NCBI RefSeq assembly: GCF_027923465.1
Contig: NZ_BRLB01000021.1
Coordinates: 1-64,000 of the forward strand
Reading direction: 5' to 3'
Source: Vallitalea longa
GTDB lineage: Bacteria; Bacillota; Clostridia; Lachnospirales; Vallitaleaceae
DNA: 64,000 nt
Within the stretch, counting starts at the first letter, position 1. Each line of letters opens with the position of its first letter. Under the pieces are notes generated by a model that was given only the letters and a program-made list of their open reading frames with translations, was not told the origin of the DNA and searched no databases. Position numbers and translations under genes: made by a program. Below, one piece after another: positions 54,909 to 63,090 of the stretch.

Positions 54909-55649
54909 TTGAAAGTAAAAGAAGTTATGAATGATAAAGGTGAACAATATCATATTTGTTGTAAAAAAGGTGATGTAGGAAGATATGTTTTGCTTCCAGG
55001 GGATCCTTTCCGTACAGATTTGATAGCAAGTTATTTGGATGATGCAAAATTGGTTGCTCATAATAGAGAGCATAAAACATGGACTGGAACTTTGGATGGA
55101 GTGAAAGTCAGTGTTACTTCTACAGGAATGGGATGTCCTTCTATGGCAATCGCCTTGGAAGAATTGATTCATTGCGGAGCTGATACATTTATTAGAATCG
55201 GAACAGCTGGTCACGTTTGTAAAAAATCATGGGACGAAAGTTTAGATGGTGTTATATGTACTGCATCTGTAAGAGATGAAGGAACAACAAGGCATTACAT
55301 ACCTATTGAATATCCAGCAGTAGCTGATAGGCATATTGTTGGTGCTTTAGCGGATGCAGCTAAGGCAAATCATCTTAATTATATTGAAGGCATAGTACAG
55401 AGTAAAGATAGTTTTTATGGTCAGCATGATCCTAGCGGTCTACCTAATGGAGATATATTGAAACAGCGTTGGGATGCATGGTGCAATGGAAATGTTATGG
55501 CAAGTGAAATGGAAACCGCAGCACTTTTTGTAATTTCCTCCATAAGAGAATGTCGAGCAGGAGCGATTATGAGTTTTAAGAATATGAAAGAAACTATAGT
55601 AATTGCCTGCGAGGCATTGATGAAGATAATAGAATCGGATAAAGAATAA
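54909..55649 (+). CDS. Nucleoside phosphorylase, uridine-phosphorylase-like
   Basis: A 246-residue member of the NP-I family. Phosphate-binding residues are in LLPGDPFRTDLIASYL, ribose/base contacts in STGMGCPSMAIALEELI, RIGTAGHV and VRDEGTTRHYIPIEYPA, and the nucleoside-binding signature is ASEMETAALFVISS near residue 197-210. EGTTRHYIPIEYPAVAD resembles uridine phosphorylases more than purine enzymes. TTG 54909 follows GAGGTAGG. The nucleoside hydrolase at 47883 would be a hydrolytic counterpart. It ends the operon, followed by a terminator. Confidence 0.88.
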   Translation: MKVKEVMNDKGEQYHICCKKGDVGRYVLLPGDPFRTDLIASYLDDAKLVAHNREHKTWTGTLDGVKVSVTSTGMGCPSMAIALEELIHCGADTFIRIGTAGHVCKKSWDESLDGVICTASVRDEGTTRHYIPIEYPAVADRHIVGALADAAKANHLNYIEGIVQSKDSFYGQHDPSGLPNGDILKQRWDAWCNGNVMASEMETAALFVISSIRECRAGAIMSFKNMKETIVIACEALMKIIESDKE

Positions 55650-55676
55650 AATAGAAATGAAGAAAATGTGAATCAG

Positions 55677-55720
55677 AGGTCTTAGCCATAACAATTGACT
55701 ATGACCTTTTTTTAGGTCAT
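55677..55720 (+). terminator. Terminator of the nucleoside operon with an alternative hairpin
   Basis: AGGTC (55677-55681) pairs with GACCT (55703-55707), followed by TTTTTT. The same GACCT can instead pair with AGGTC at 55714-55718 (ATGACCT-TTTTTT-AGGTCAT). The two pairings are mutually exclusive. Confidence 0.6.
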
Positions 55721-55749
55721 GTGTTATTAATATAATACAATATTTGAAT

Positions 55750-55778
55750 TTGACACTGATATTATTATATTATATACT
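55750..55778 (+). promoter_or_regulatory. Promoter of the sensor kinase/response regulator pair
   Basis: TTGACA (55750-55755), a 17-bp spacer and TATACT (55773-55778) form a strong promoter, with a predicted start near 55785 and a 90-nt leader that opens with a long hairpin. Confidence 0.75.
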
Positions 55779-55781
55779 GAA

Positions 55782-55822
55782 AAATACATTGGTGATACTT
55801 GTAATCTATCATCAATGTATTT
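55782..55822 (+). promoter_or_regulatory. 16-bp hairpin/palindrome at the start of the kinase transcript
   Basis: AAATACATTGGTGATA (55782-55797) pairs with TATCATCAATGTATTT (55807-55822) with a single G-T pair and a 9-nt loop. It overlaps the predicted start site, so it may be an RNA stabiliser or a DNA operator. Confidence 0.65.
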
Positions 55823-55876
55823 GTAATGTAGGAGTTATTAAAGGATATAATAGATGGATAAGGAAGGAAAACGCCT

Positions 55877-57679
55877 ATGAGACAAGGGAAAATTAAATTT
55901 TCTATGAGATTAAGTAATATCAAAATAAAAAATAAGCTTATTCTTAGTTTTGTGCTGGTAGTGTTCATACCAGTACTTTTTGTAGGTGTTTTTTTGACTG
56001 ATAATATGAAAAAAAACGCTATGGAGCAATCTGTTAGAGAGGCTAAAGGTGATGTTGATAGGATAGAAAGTGAATTACTCGAGATTCTGGAATTATCTGA
56101 ACTCATTGAGAATAAGATCATTGCGGACTTGAAAGTCTATGAAATAATTAGTAGAGAGTATTGTGATGCTTTAGAGATATTCAGAAATTATTCATCCTAT
56201 ACTACATTATCTGATTATGAAATCACCTATAGAGATATTGAAGATATAAGAATATATGTTGAGAATTCAACTCTACTTGATAACTTGGATTTCATGCAGG
56301 CCACTGATGAGATAAAGAATAAGAAGTGGTACCAAAAAGCAGTAGAAGCCAATGGTAAAATTACATGTGAGTATTATTATGACAAGATAAAAAATAAGAA
56401 TTTTCTTGCTATAAATCGGTATTACCGTAATACGAAAAATAAAGCAGTCATAATGATTCTGGTGGATATAGATTATTTGGTTTCCTTAATTGAAGATGAG
56501 ACTTTCGAGACTATGATTATCGATAATAATGGTAATATCATAGTATCTAAAATACCAGATGAAATAGGTACCAATATCAATGATTTGGAAGAAGTGGATT
56601 TCAATAATGAACAGGGACTATGGGTTACTAATTATAGAGGCAAGCGTTCTCAGATGATTGTACATACTGTCACTAATAACAAGGTTAATGAACAGATGCA
56701 GATAGTTGCCGCTTTTCCTATAGAAAAGATATTGAAATCTGCTAATCAAGCTAGTATGTTAGGTTTATCCGTTATTCTTATAAGTTTAACTACAGCTACA
56801 ATACTTATAATTATATTTTCTAATGGCTTCGCTAAGAGGATTAAGCAGATAAGGAATGACATGAATAGAGTTTCACAAGGAGATTTTGGTAATGTATCAG
56901 TAATCAATGGTGATGATGAAATAGGTCAGCTTTCTAGAAATCTGAATACTATGGTTAAGAGTATTAAAGATCTCATGGCTGAGATTACAGATATGCATGA
57001 GAAAGAGCAGGAATTCTTAATCAACCAGGAGAAAATAAGATTTGAAATGTTAGCTAATCAGATTAATCCTCATTTTCTATTTAATGTACTGGAATCAATT
57101 AGGATGAAGGCACATTTACAGGGAGAAAAGGAAATATCCAATATTGTCAAATTGTTAGGTCAGCTGATAAGAAGAAATCTTGAATTGACTAATGATATCG
57201 TATCTATTGAAGAAGAGTTGAAATTCGTGGAAAGCTATTTTACAATACAAAAATTTAGATTTGGAGAGAGTATCAGTTATGACATCAAGGTTGAAGAGTC
57301 TTTAGAGAAGTATTGCATATTACCTCTTATAATCCAGCCTATCGTAGAGAATTCTATAATTCATGGTATAGGTGTTAAGGGAGGTAATGGTCATGTACTA
57401 ATTGACATCAGGAGGATAAATGATTATTTAAGTATTGTTATTGAAGATAACGGTATAGGAATGGAAAAAGAAAAACTTAAGGAATTGAAGGAATCTCTAA
57501 TGGGGAAAGATTCAACAAATAATAGAATAGGGCTTAAGAATATAGAGGAAAGAATACACTTCTATTACGGTAGTTCCTATGGATTGGAGATTGATAGTGA
57601 TATAGATATAGGTACAAAAGTTACGATATTACTTCCAGATGAGAGGGTTGATACTATTGAAAGCATTGATAATAGATGA
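55877..57679 (+). CDS. Sensor histidine kinase, YesM type
   Basis: A 600-residue membrane kinase. TM1 (about 23-43) and TM2 (about 293-315) enclose an extracellular cache-like sensing domain. A HAMP domain (about 316-370) leads to a His_kinase domain with QINPHFLFNVLESIRMKA, phosphoacceptor His399. The HATPase domain has PIVENSIIHGIG, IVIEDNGIGM and RIGLKNIEERIHFYYG. AAGGAAGG precedes the ATG. The gene overlaps its partner regulator by 23 nt. Such pairs usually control adjacent carbohydrate ABC importers, as here. Confidence 0.95.
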   Translation: MRQGKIKFSMRLSNIKIKNKLILSFVLVVFIPVLFVGVFLTDNMKKNAMEQSVREAKGDVDRIESELLEILELSELIENKIIADLKVYEIISREYCDALEIFRNYSSYTTLSDYEITYRDIEDIRIYVENSTLLDNLDFMQATDEIKNKKWYQKAVEANGKITCEYYYDKIKNKNFLAINRYYRNTKNKAVIMILVDIDYLVSLIEDETFETMIIDNNGNIIVSKIPDEIGTNINDLEEVDFNNEQGLWVTNYRGKRSQMIVHTVTNNKVNEQMQIVAAFPIEKILKSANQASMLGLSVILISLTTATILIIIFSNGFAKRIKQIRNDMNRVSQGDFGNVSVINGDDEIGQLSRNLNTMVKSIKDLMAEITDMHEKEQEFLINQEKIRFEMLANQINPHFLFNVLESIRMKAHLQGEKEISNIVKLLGQLIRRNLELTNDIVSIEEELKFVESYFTIQKFRFGESISYDIKVEESLEKYCILPLIIQPIVENSIIHGIGVKGGNGHVLIDIRRINDYLSIVIEDNGIGMEKEKLKELKESLMGKDSTNNRIGLKNIEERIHFYYGSSYGLEIDSDIDIGTKVTILLPDERVDTIESIDNR

Positions 57680-59201
57680 TGAACAGTACATACGTGAAGG
57701 ATTGAAGTCATTGATTGATTGGAATTCATTAGGTTTTGAAATTGCAGGAGAAGCAAAGAACGGAAAAGAAGGTCTTATGAAGATTAAAGAGTTACATCCT
57801 GAGGTATGTGTAGTGGATATTAGAATGCCTGTAATGGATGGAATTAAAATGATTGAACAAGCTTCTCAAGAAAAAATAAAATGCAAGTTCATCATATTAA
57901 GTGGTTATCGTGATTTTGAATATGCTCAGAGAGCTATGGAATGCAATGTCAATAAATATGTCTTGAAACCAATTGATGAAGATCAGCTTGTAGAGAAATT
58001 ACAAGAAGTAAGAGATGAAATAATTAAAACCAATGCGCAGCTTAGATATGTTGAAGAAAGTACTAATCTATCAAAAGATAAAGTGATACATAAGATAATA
58101 ATGCAGAAATCCCCTAGTATCATGTGGATGAATCAGTGGTATAATTTTCAACTGCCTTGGAATAGTTATCACATAGTTTTAATTGATTTTCTAGAAGATG
58201 TAACTACTGTTAAGAAGGCGATGGCAAGGAAAATACTCGAAGAATTTATCAAAAATGGAGATTATGGTGTTGTATTTCAAATAGAAGAATATGTAGGAAT
58301 TGTAATCAAAAATATATTGTTCGAACATAATTTTCTTCTTCTAGAGAAAATGAAAATATTATTAAAGCAGGAAGTATTAATTGATACCATTATAGCTGTT
58401 GGTAGAAAGGTAAAGGATATTAATGATATTTATCTTTCTTTTACTGATGCTAAGATGTTGTTGAAGCATAGTTTCATATATGGGGATGAAAAAATTCTAA
58501 GTAGTGGTTTGTTGGATAAGAGAAGAGAGGTAGAATTAGAGACTGATAATTTTGATATTGATGTATATACTGATAATCTATATGCTGCAATAGATGTTAA
58601 CAGTATGAAGAGTATCAATGATATACTAGAGGATATGTTGGATAACTACAAGATTCTTGGATGGTCTTCAGAAAAAATAAAAGCCTATTATGTTAATCTG
58701 TATGTAAAAATCACAACCATATTATTTGAGAAAAACAAAGAATTAAAGAATATGGAACTTCTTAATGAAAGAATATTGGAAAAGTTATATACACAGGGGA
58801 GTTTAATTAAGTTACATGGATTCGTGAAATATCAGCTTGTAACCATATCTGATATATTATCTGCAAAAAGACCTACAGAGATTATCCATAAAATAATCAA
58901 TTACGTTGAAAGAAATTATGATAAAGAAATAAAAATTGATGATCTAGGAAAAATCTTCAATTATAATAGTGCTTATCTAGGAAAACAGTTTAAAAATCAA
59001 ACAGGAAACTATTTCAATACATTCCTTGATCAGGTAAGAATAAATAATGCAAAGAAATTATTAGTCAATACTGATTATAAAATCTATGAGATAGCGAAAA
59101 AAGTTGGTTATAAAGAGCCAGACTATTTTACTATAAAATTCAAAAAATACGTTGATCAATCTCCTAATGCTTATCGGAATTCAAAAAAAGGTGAAAGGTA
59201 A
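57657..59201 (+). CDS. Response regulator with AraC-type output domain, YesN type
   Basis: A 514-residue regulator. The receiver domain (1-120) begins MKALIIDDEQYIREGL, with phosphoacceptor Asp54 in CVVDIRMPVMDG and the conserved Lys in YVLKPID. A variable middle region follows, then an AraC/XylS double helix-turn-helix over the last 100 residues (IKIDDLGKIFNYNSAYLGKQFKNQTG and IYEIAKKVGYKEPDYFTIKFKKY). I place the start at TTG 57657, nine bases after AGAGGG; an ATG at 57639 is the alternative. It is expected to activate the transporter operon downstream. Confidence 0.93.
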   Translation: MKALIIDDEQYIREGLKSLIDWNSLGFEIAGEAKNGKEGLMKIKELHPEVCVVDIRMPVMDGIKMIEQASQEKIKCKFIILSGYRDFEYAQRAMECNVNKYVLKPIDEDQLVEKLQEVRDEIIKTNAQLRYVEESTNLSKDKVIHKIIMQKSPSIMWMNQWYNFQLPWNSYHIVLIDFLEDVTTVKKAMARKILEEFIKNGDYGVVFQIEEYVGIVIKNILFEHNFLLLEKMKILLKQEVLIDTIIAVGRKVKDINDIYLSFTDAKMLLKHSFIYGDEKILSSGLLDKRREVELETDNFDIDVYTDNLYAAIDVNSMKSINDILEDMLDNYKILGWSSEKIKAYYVNLYVKITTILFEKNKELKNMELLNERILEKLYTQGSLIKLHGFVKYQLVTISDILSAKRPTEIIHKIINYVERNYDKEIKIDDLGKIFNYNSAYLGKQFKNQTGNYFNTFLDQVRINNAKKLLVNTDYKIYEIAKKVGYKEPDYFTIKFKKYVDQSPNAYRNSKKGER

Positions 59202-59239
59202 AACACTAATTTACATGGTATAACATATCCAATTTATAG

Positions 59240-59265
59240 GGTGTCTACAAGACACCTTTTTTTTT
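59240..59265 (+). terminator. Terminator between the regulator and the transporter genes
   Basis: GGTGTCT (59240-59246) pairs with AGACACC (59250-59256) around ACA, followed by nine T. It separates expression of the two-component system from the importer operon. Confidence 0.9.
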
Positions 59266-59320
59266 ATAATATTCATAGATTAAATTTTACATAAACATAA
59301 ATCGGATGGGGGGAGAATAT

Positions 59321-60286
59321 GTGAAAGGGAATATAGCTTTAGTTGAAGGAGAATCACCAAAGAATAATAAAAATAAATCACTTAAAAAAACTCTCTATAA
59401 GCAGAGATACTTGATATTGATGATACTACCATTTATTATTTGGGTTATTGTTTTTAAGTATATTCCACTATGGGGATGGTCAATAGCTTTTCAGGATTAT
59501 AAACCGAAACCAGGATTATCGATGTTCGATTATCCATTTGTAGGGCTAAAACATTTTATAAACTTGTTCAAAGATCCTATGTTCTATCAAGTTATGAGAA
59601 ATACATTGGCAATGAGTTTCATGCAGCTGATATTTGGATTTCCGCTTCCTATAATTTTTGCGATATTGTTGAATGAACTAAAAGGTATTAGATTCAAGAA
59701 ATTGGTTCAAACAGTATCATATCTACCACACTTTGTTTCTTGGGTTATTGTTGCTGGTTTATTTACAACTATGCTATCTAATGATGGGATAGTCAATGAA
59801 ATCTTATTGAAGCTGAATTTAATCGACAGCCCTATTTCTTTTTTTGCAATACCAAAGTATTTCTGGGGTATTTGTACTAGTTCAGAAATATGGAAGGAGC
59901 TTGGATGGAATTCAATAATATTCTTAGCAGCCATAGCTGGAATAAGTCCAGATCTGTATGAGGCGGCTAGAGTGGATGGTGCCAATAGATGGAAATCCAT
60001 ATGGCATATCACTCTGCCAGGGATAAGAGATACTATATTGGTTATACTTGTGCTTAATATTGGCTGGATAATAAGTATTGGATTCGAGAAACAGTATCTA
60101 ATGGGTAATTCATTGGTACAGGATTATTCGAAAGTCCTTGATTTATATGTACTTGAATATGGTATCAGACTAGGCAGATATTCATTTGGAACAGCAATTG
60201 GAATATTCAAATCCGTAGTTAGTATCGTTTTATTAGTATCTGCCAACAAACTATCCAAAGCGATAAATGGTAAAGCTGTTATATAG
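59321..60286 (+). CDS. Carbohydrate ABC transporter permease, LplB type
   Basis: A 321-residue importer permease with six helices. The N-terminal KQRYLILMILPFIIWVIVFKYIPLWGWSIAFQDYKP is characteristic of LplB/YteP-like permeases for oligosaccharides. The EAA loop that docks the ATPase is YEAARVDGANRWKSIWHITLPGI. GTG 59321 is preferred because GGGGAG at 59310-59314 precedes it; ATG 59306 lies before that site. No ATPase gene is present in the window, so a shared MsmX-like ATPase is likely. Confidence 0.92.
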   Translation: MKGNIALVEGESPKNNKNKSLKKTLYKQRYLILMILPFIIWVIVFKYIPLWGWSIAFQDYKPKPGLSMFDYPFVGLKHFINLFKDPMFYQVMRNTLAMSFMQLIFGFPLPIIFAILLNELKGIRFKKLVQTVSYLPHFVSWVIVAGLFTTMLSNDGIVNEILLKLNLIDSPISFFAIPKYFWGICTSSEIWKELGWNSIIFLAAIAGISPDLYEAARVDGANRWKSIWHITLPGIRDTILVILVLNIGWIISIGFEKQYLMGNSLVQDYSKVLDLYVLEYGIRLGRYSFGTAIGIFKSVVSIVLLVSANKLSKAINGKAVI

Positions 60287-60300
60287 CGGGAGGGGACAAT

Positions 60301-61227
60301 ATGAAATTAATAATTAAAGGTAATAAGACAAAGAGAAAAAGAAAAAAATTATCTGATAGAATTGCTGATGTTATTATTGTGCTTTTTATGATATTCGTCT
60401 TGGTTATAACGGCATATCCTTTTCTTAATGTATTAGCGGTTTCTCTTAATGATGCAAGTGACAGTGTGAGAGGAGGTATATATATATGGCCCAGAGTATT
60501 TACACTAAGAAATTATGAAGAGGTCTTTAAGGATAGTATTCTTTTTACTGCTTTCAGGAATTCAGTTTTCAGGACTATTGTTGGTTCAGGACTTGGAGTA
60601 ATCAGTACTATGCTGGTTGCTTATGTGATAAGCAGAAAAGATTTTTTTGCCAGAAAATTCGTTGCAGGTTTGTTTGCAGTAACTCTCTATGTAAGTGGGG
60701 GGATGATTCCAGAGTTTTTGCTTATAAAAAATCTTAGGCTGATTAATAATTTTGCTGTTTATCTGATACCAGGACTCATTGGAGTTTATTATATATATAT
60801 TGTCCGTTCCTTTATTGACGGTATTCCTTTTGCTATTCAAGAAGCTGCTAAGATTGATGGGGCTAATGATTTACAGATATTTTATAAGGTCATCATGCCA
60901 TTATGTAAGCCTGTTATGGCAACAGTAGCTTTATTTTACGCAGTTTCACATTGGAATTCTTGGTTTGATACTTATCTATATGCAAGTGGAAAAGATAGTT
61001 TGACCACTTTGCAGTATGAGTTGATGAAAGTACTTAATAATTCTAATACTGCAGCCGCGGGTAGTATGATTAAGGCAAAAGCAAACACCCTTAAAGTAAA
61101 AACAGTTACACCTCAGTCAATTCGAATGGCTATAACAATAGTTGCTACTTTGCCAATACTGATCGTATATCCGTTTTTACAAAAATATTTTGTTAAAGGT
61201 ATGACATTAGGAGCTGTTAAGAATTAA
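60301..61227 (+). CDS. Carbohydrate ABC transporter permease, YtcP type
   Basis: A 308-residue second permease of the importer, with six helices after a basic N-terminus (KGNKTKRKRKKLSDRIADV). FLNVLAVSLNDASDSVRGGIYIWPRVFTLRNYEEVFKD is typical of YtcP-like subunits. The EAA loop is QEAAKIDGANDLQIFYKVIMPLC. GGGAGGGG precedes the ATG, 14 bp after the first permease. It pairs with the LplB-type permease to import the substrate delivered by the lipoprotein encoded next. Confidence 0.94.
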   Translation: MKLIIKGNKTKRKRKKLSDRIADVIIVLFMIFVLVITAYPFLNVLAVSLNDASDSVRGGIYIWPRVFTLRNYEEVFKDSILFTAFRNSVFRTIVGSGLGVISTMLVAYVISRKDFFARKFVAGLFAVTLYVSGGMIPEFLLIKNLRLINNFAVYLIPGLIGVYYIYIVRSFIDGIPFAIQEAAKIDGANDLQIFYKVIMPLCKPVMATVALFYAVSHWNSWFDTYLYASGKDSLTTLQYELMKVLNNSNTAAAGSMIKAKANTLKVKTVTPQSIRMAITIVATLPILIVYPFLQKYFVKGMTLGAVKN

Positions 61228-61274
61228 TATCAACATAGCAGCTATAATGATAAATAAAAGTAGGAGGTATGTTA

Positions 61275-62984
61275 ATGAATTTAGTAATCAGAAAAAAATT
61301 TATTCTAGTTATATGCTTTTTAATGGTTTTCAGTGTATTTACTGGATGTGGTAAGAAAGAAGATACTGAAAAAGAGTTGTCTTCTGAGTCTACTAAAGAT
61401 ATTGCTGATGAAAAAGACAAGAATGAAGAGAAGACATTTACTTATTGGAGTGCAGACACTACTGCAGGTCAGCTGGATGACAAGTATAATAGTGATGTTT
61501 CCAGAAAGATTAAGGAGTTGACGGGAGTTACACTTCGTAAGGAATTCGCTGTAGGGGATCCTAGAGAAAAATTATCTTTTATGGCAGCCAGTGGAGAATA
61601 TCCAGACTTCATATATGCACTGGAGTATTCTAACATCATAGTTGATGCAGGAGGATTCATCAAGCTGGATGGTCTTATAGATGAATATGGACCTAATATA
61701 AAGAAATTGTATGGAGATGATTTAGCTAGACTTAGATGGAGCAAAGAAGATCCTTCAATCTACTTTTTAGGTTTACCTGAGATAGGTAAGGTGAAATTTG
61801 AACCAGAAAGTGGATTCGAGATTCAGCATGCGGCATTAAAAGAGTTGGGATATCCTAAGATGGAGACTCTAAAAGATTATGAAGAAGCTATCAAGAAGTA
61901 TGTAGAGGCTAATCCTGAGATAAATGGAAAACCAACTATAGGATTATCGTTACTAGCTGATGATTGGAGAATCAAGATTTCTTTAACTAATCCTGGTGTA
62001 TTTTCAACAGGAGGTGCTGATGATGGTGAGTGGTTTTATGATAAAGAAAAAGAAAGAGCGATTTTACATGTAACGAGACCTGAAGAGAAAGAGTATTTCA
62101 GATGGTTGAATCATATGAATGATATAGGATTACTAGATAAAGAGAGTTTCATCCAGAAGTATGACCAATATCAATCTAAGATCGCTGAAGGTAGAGTAGT
62201 TGCCATAACGGATTCAAAATGGCAGTACTCAGCAGCGGAACAATCCTTAGTGGCAGCAGGTATGTCTGACAGAACTTATGCAATGTTTCCATTAGTTATC
62301 GAAGAAGGTGTAGTAAATAAAGATTTCAGACCTACTGGATATAGCGGTGGATATGGTATTGGGATTTCCACAAGCTGTAAAGATCCAGTAGCGGCCATAA
62401 AATTCCTTGACTGGATGTGTACTGACGAAGCACAGATTCTTGCAAGATGGGGAATAGAAGGGCAACATTATGATGTTATTGACGGAAAACGTACATTCAA
62501 ACCTGAGGTTTTCAAAGCATGGACAGAGGACCCTTCTTTTGCAACTGAAACAGGAATAGGAATATATAGTTGGCCATGGCCTGGATATGGTCAAGGAGCT
62601 ATAGATAAGAAGGGTGATTATTATCATCCTACATTCAAAGATACAATTATTGATGCTTATAATGAAAGCGAAAAAGAGACTTTGGCACATTATGGTGCTA
62701 CTATGTGGAAAGATCTATATCCATCAGAAGAAGACATTGAAAAGAGTGAATACGGAGTTCTATGGCAGATTAACATTCCAAGCGACACAGAAGCAAGTGT
62801 AATCATGGCAAAATATGATGAAACAACAGCTAAGAGGATACCTGAAGCAATTCTTGCATCACCGGATGAATTTGATGAAATATGGGATGATTATCAGCAG
62901 GAGTTAGTTGACGTAGGTATACATAAATTAGAAGACGAGTTTAATAAACTTCTACAGGATAAGTTGAACTTATGGTCAAATTGA
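61275..62984 (+). CDS. Extracellular solute-binding lipoprotein of the sugar importer
   Basis: A 569-residue LipO/YtcQ-like binding protein. The N-terminus has a lipoprotein signal peptide with lipobox VFTGC (cysteine near residue 25), then an acidic/Lys-rich spacer. The mature domain contains TFTYWSADTTAGQLDDKYNSD and the family segments YPDFIYALEYSN and GYSGGYGIGISTSCKDPVAAIKFLDWM. ATG 61275 is 7 nt after AGGAGG; ATG 61269 is too close to it. Its large size suggests an oligosaccharide ligand. A structured intergenic hairpin follows. Confidence 0.93.
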   Translation: MNLVIRKKFILVICFLMVFSVFTGCGKKEDTEKELSSESTKDIADEKDKNEEKTFTYWSADTTAGQLDDKYNSDVSRKIKELTGVTLRKEFAVGDPREKLSFMAASGEYPDFIYALEYSNIIVDAGGFIKLDGLIDEYGPNIKKLYGDDLARLRWSKEDPSIYFLGLPEIGKVKFEPESGFEIQHAALKELGYPKMETLKDYEEAIKKYVEANPEINGKPTIGLSLLADDWRIKISLTNPGVFSTGGADDGEWFYDKEKERAILHVTRPEEKEYFRWLNHMNDIGLLDKESFIQKYDQYQSKIAEGRVVAITDSKWQYSAAEQSLVAAGMSDRTYAMFPLVIEEGVVNKDFRPTGYSGGYGIGISTSCKDPVAAIKFLDWMCTDEAQILARWGIEGQHYDVIDGKRTFKPEVFKAWTEDPSFATETGIGIYSWPWPGYGQGAIDKKGDYYHPTFKDTIIDAYNESEKETLAHYGATMWKDLYPSEEDIEKSEYGVLWQINIPSDTEASVIMAKYDETTAKRIPEAILASPDEFDEIWDDYQQELVDVGIHKLEDEFNKLLQDKLNLWSN

Positions 62985-62998
62985 TAGATTAAAGTGTT

Positions 62999-63061
62999 AG
63001 AGGCTGTCTCGAATTAATAGTATCTATATTGGATACTTGATAAATAAATGAGATAGTCTCT
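62999..63061 (+). promoter_or_regulatory. Nested hairpin between the binding protein and the glycosidase
   Basis: AGAGGCTGTCTC (62999-63010) pairs with GAGATAGTCTCT (63050-63061) with two G-T pairs. Inside, AGTATC (63019-63024) pairs with GATACT (63032-63037). No T tract follows. Such stems after a binding-protein gene often stabilise that part of the mRNA. Confidence 0.65.
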
Positions 63062-63090
63062 AAAATGATATTAGGAGGATTGAAGTTATT

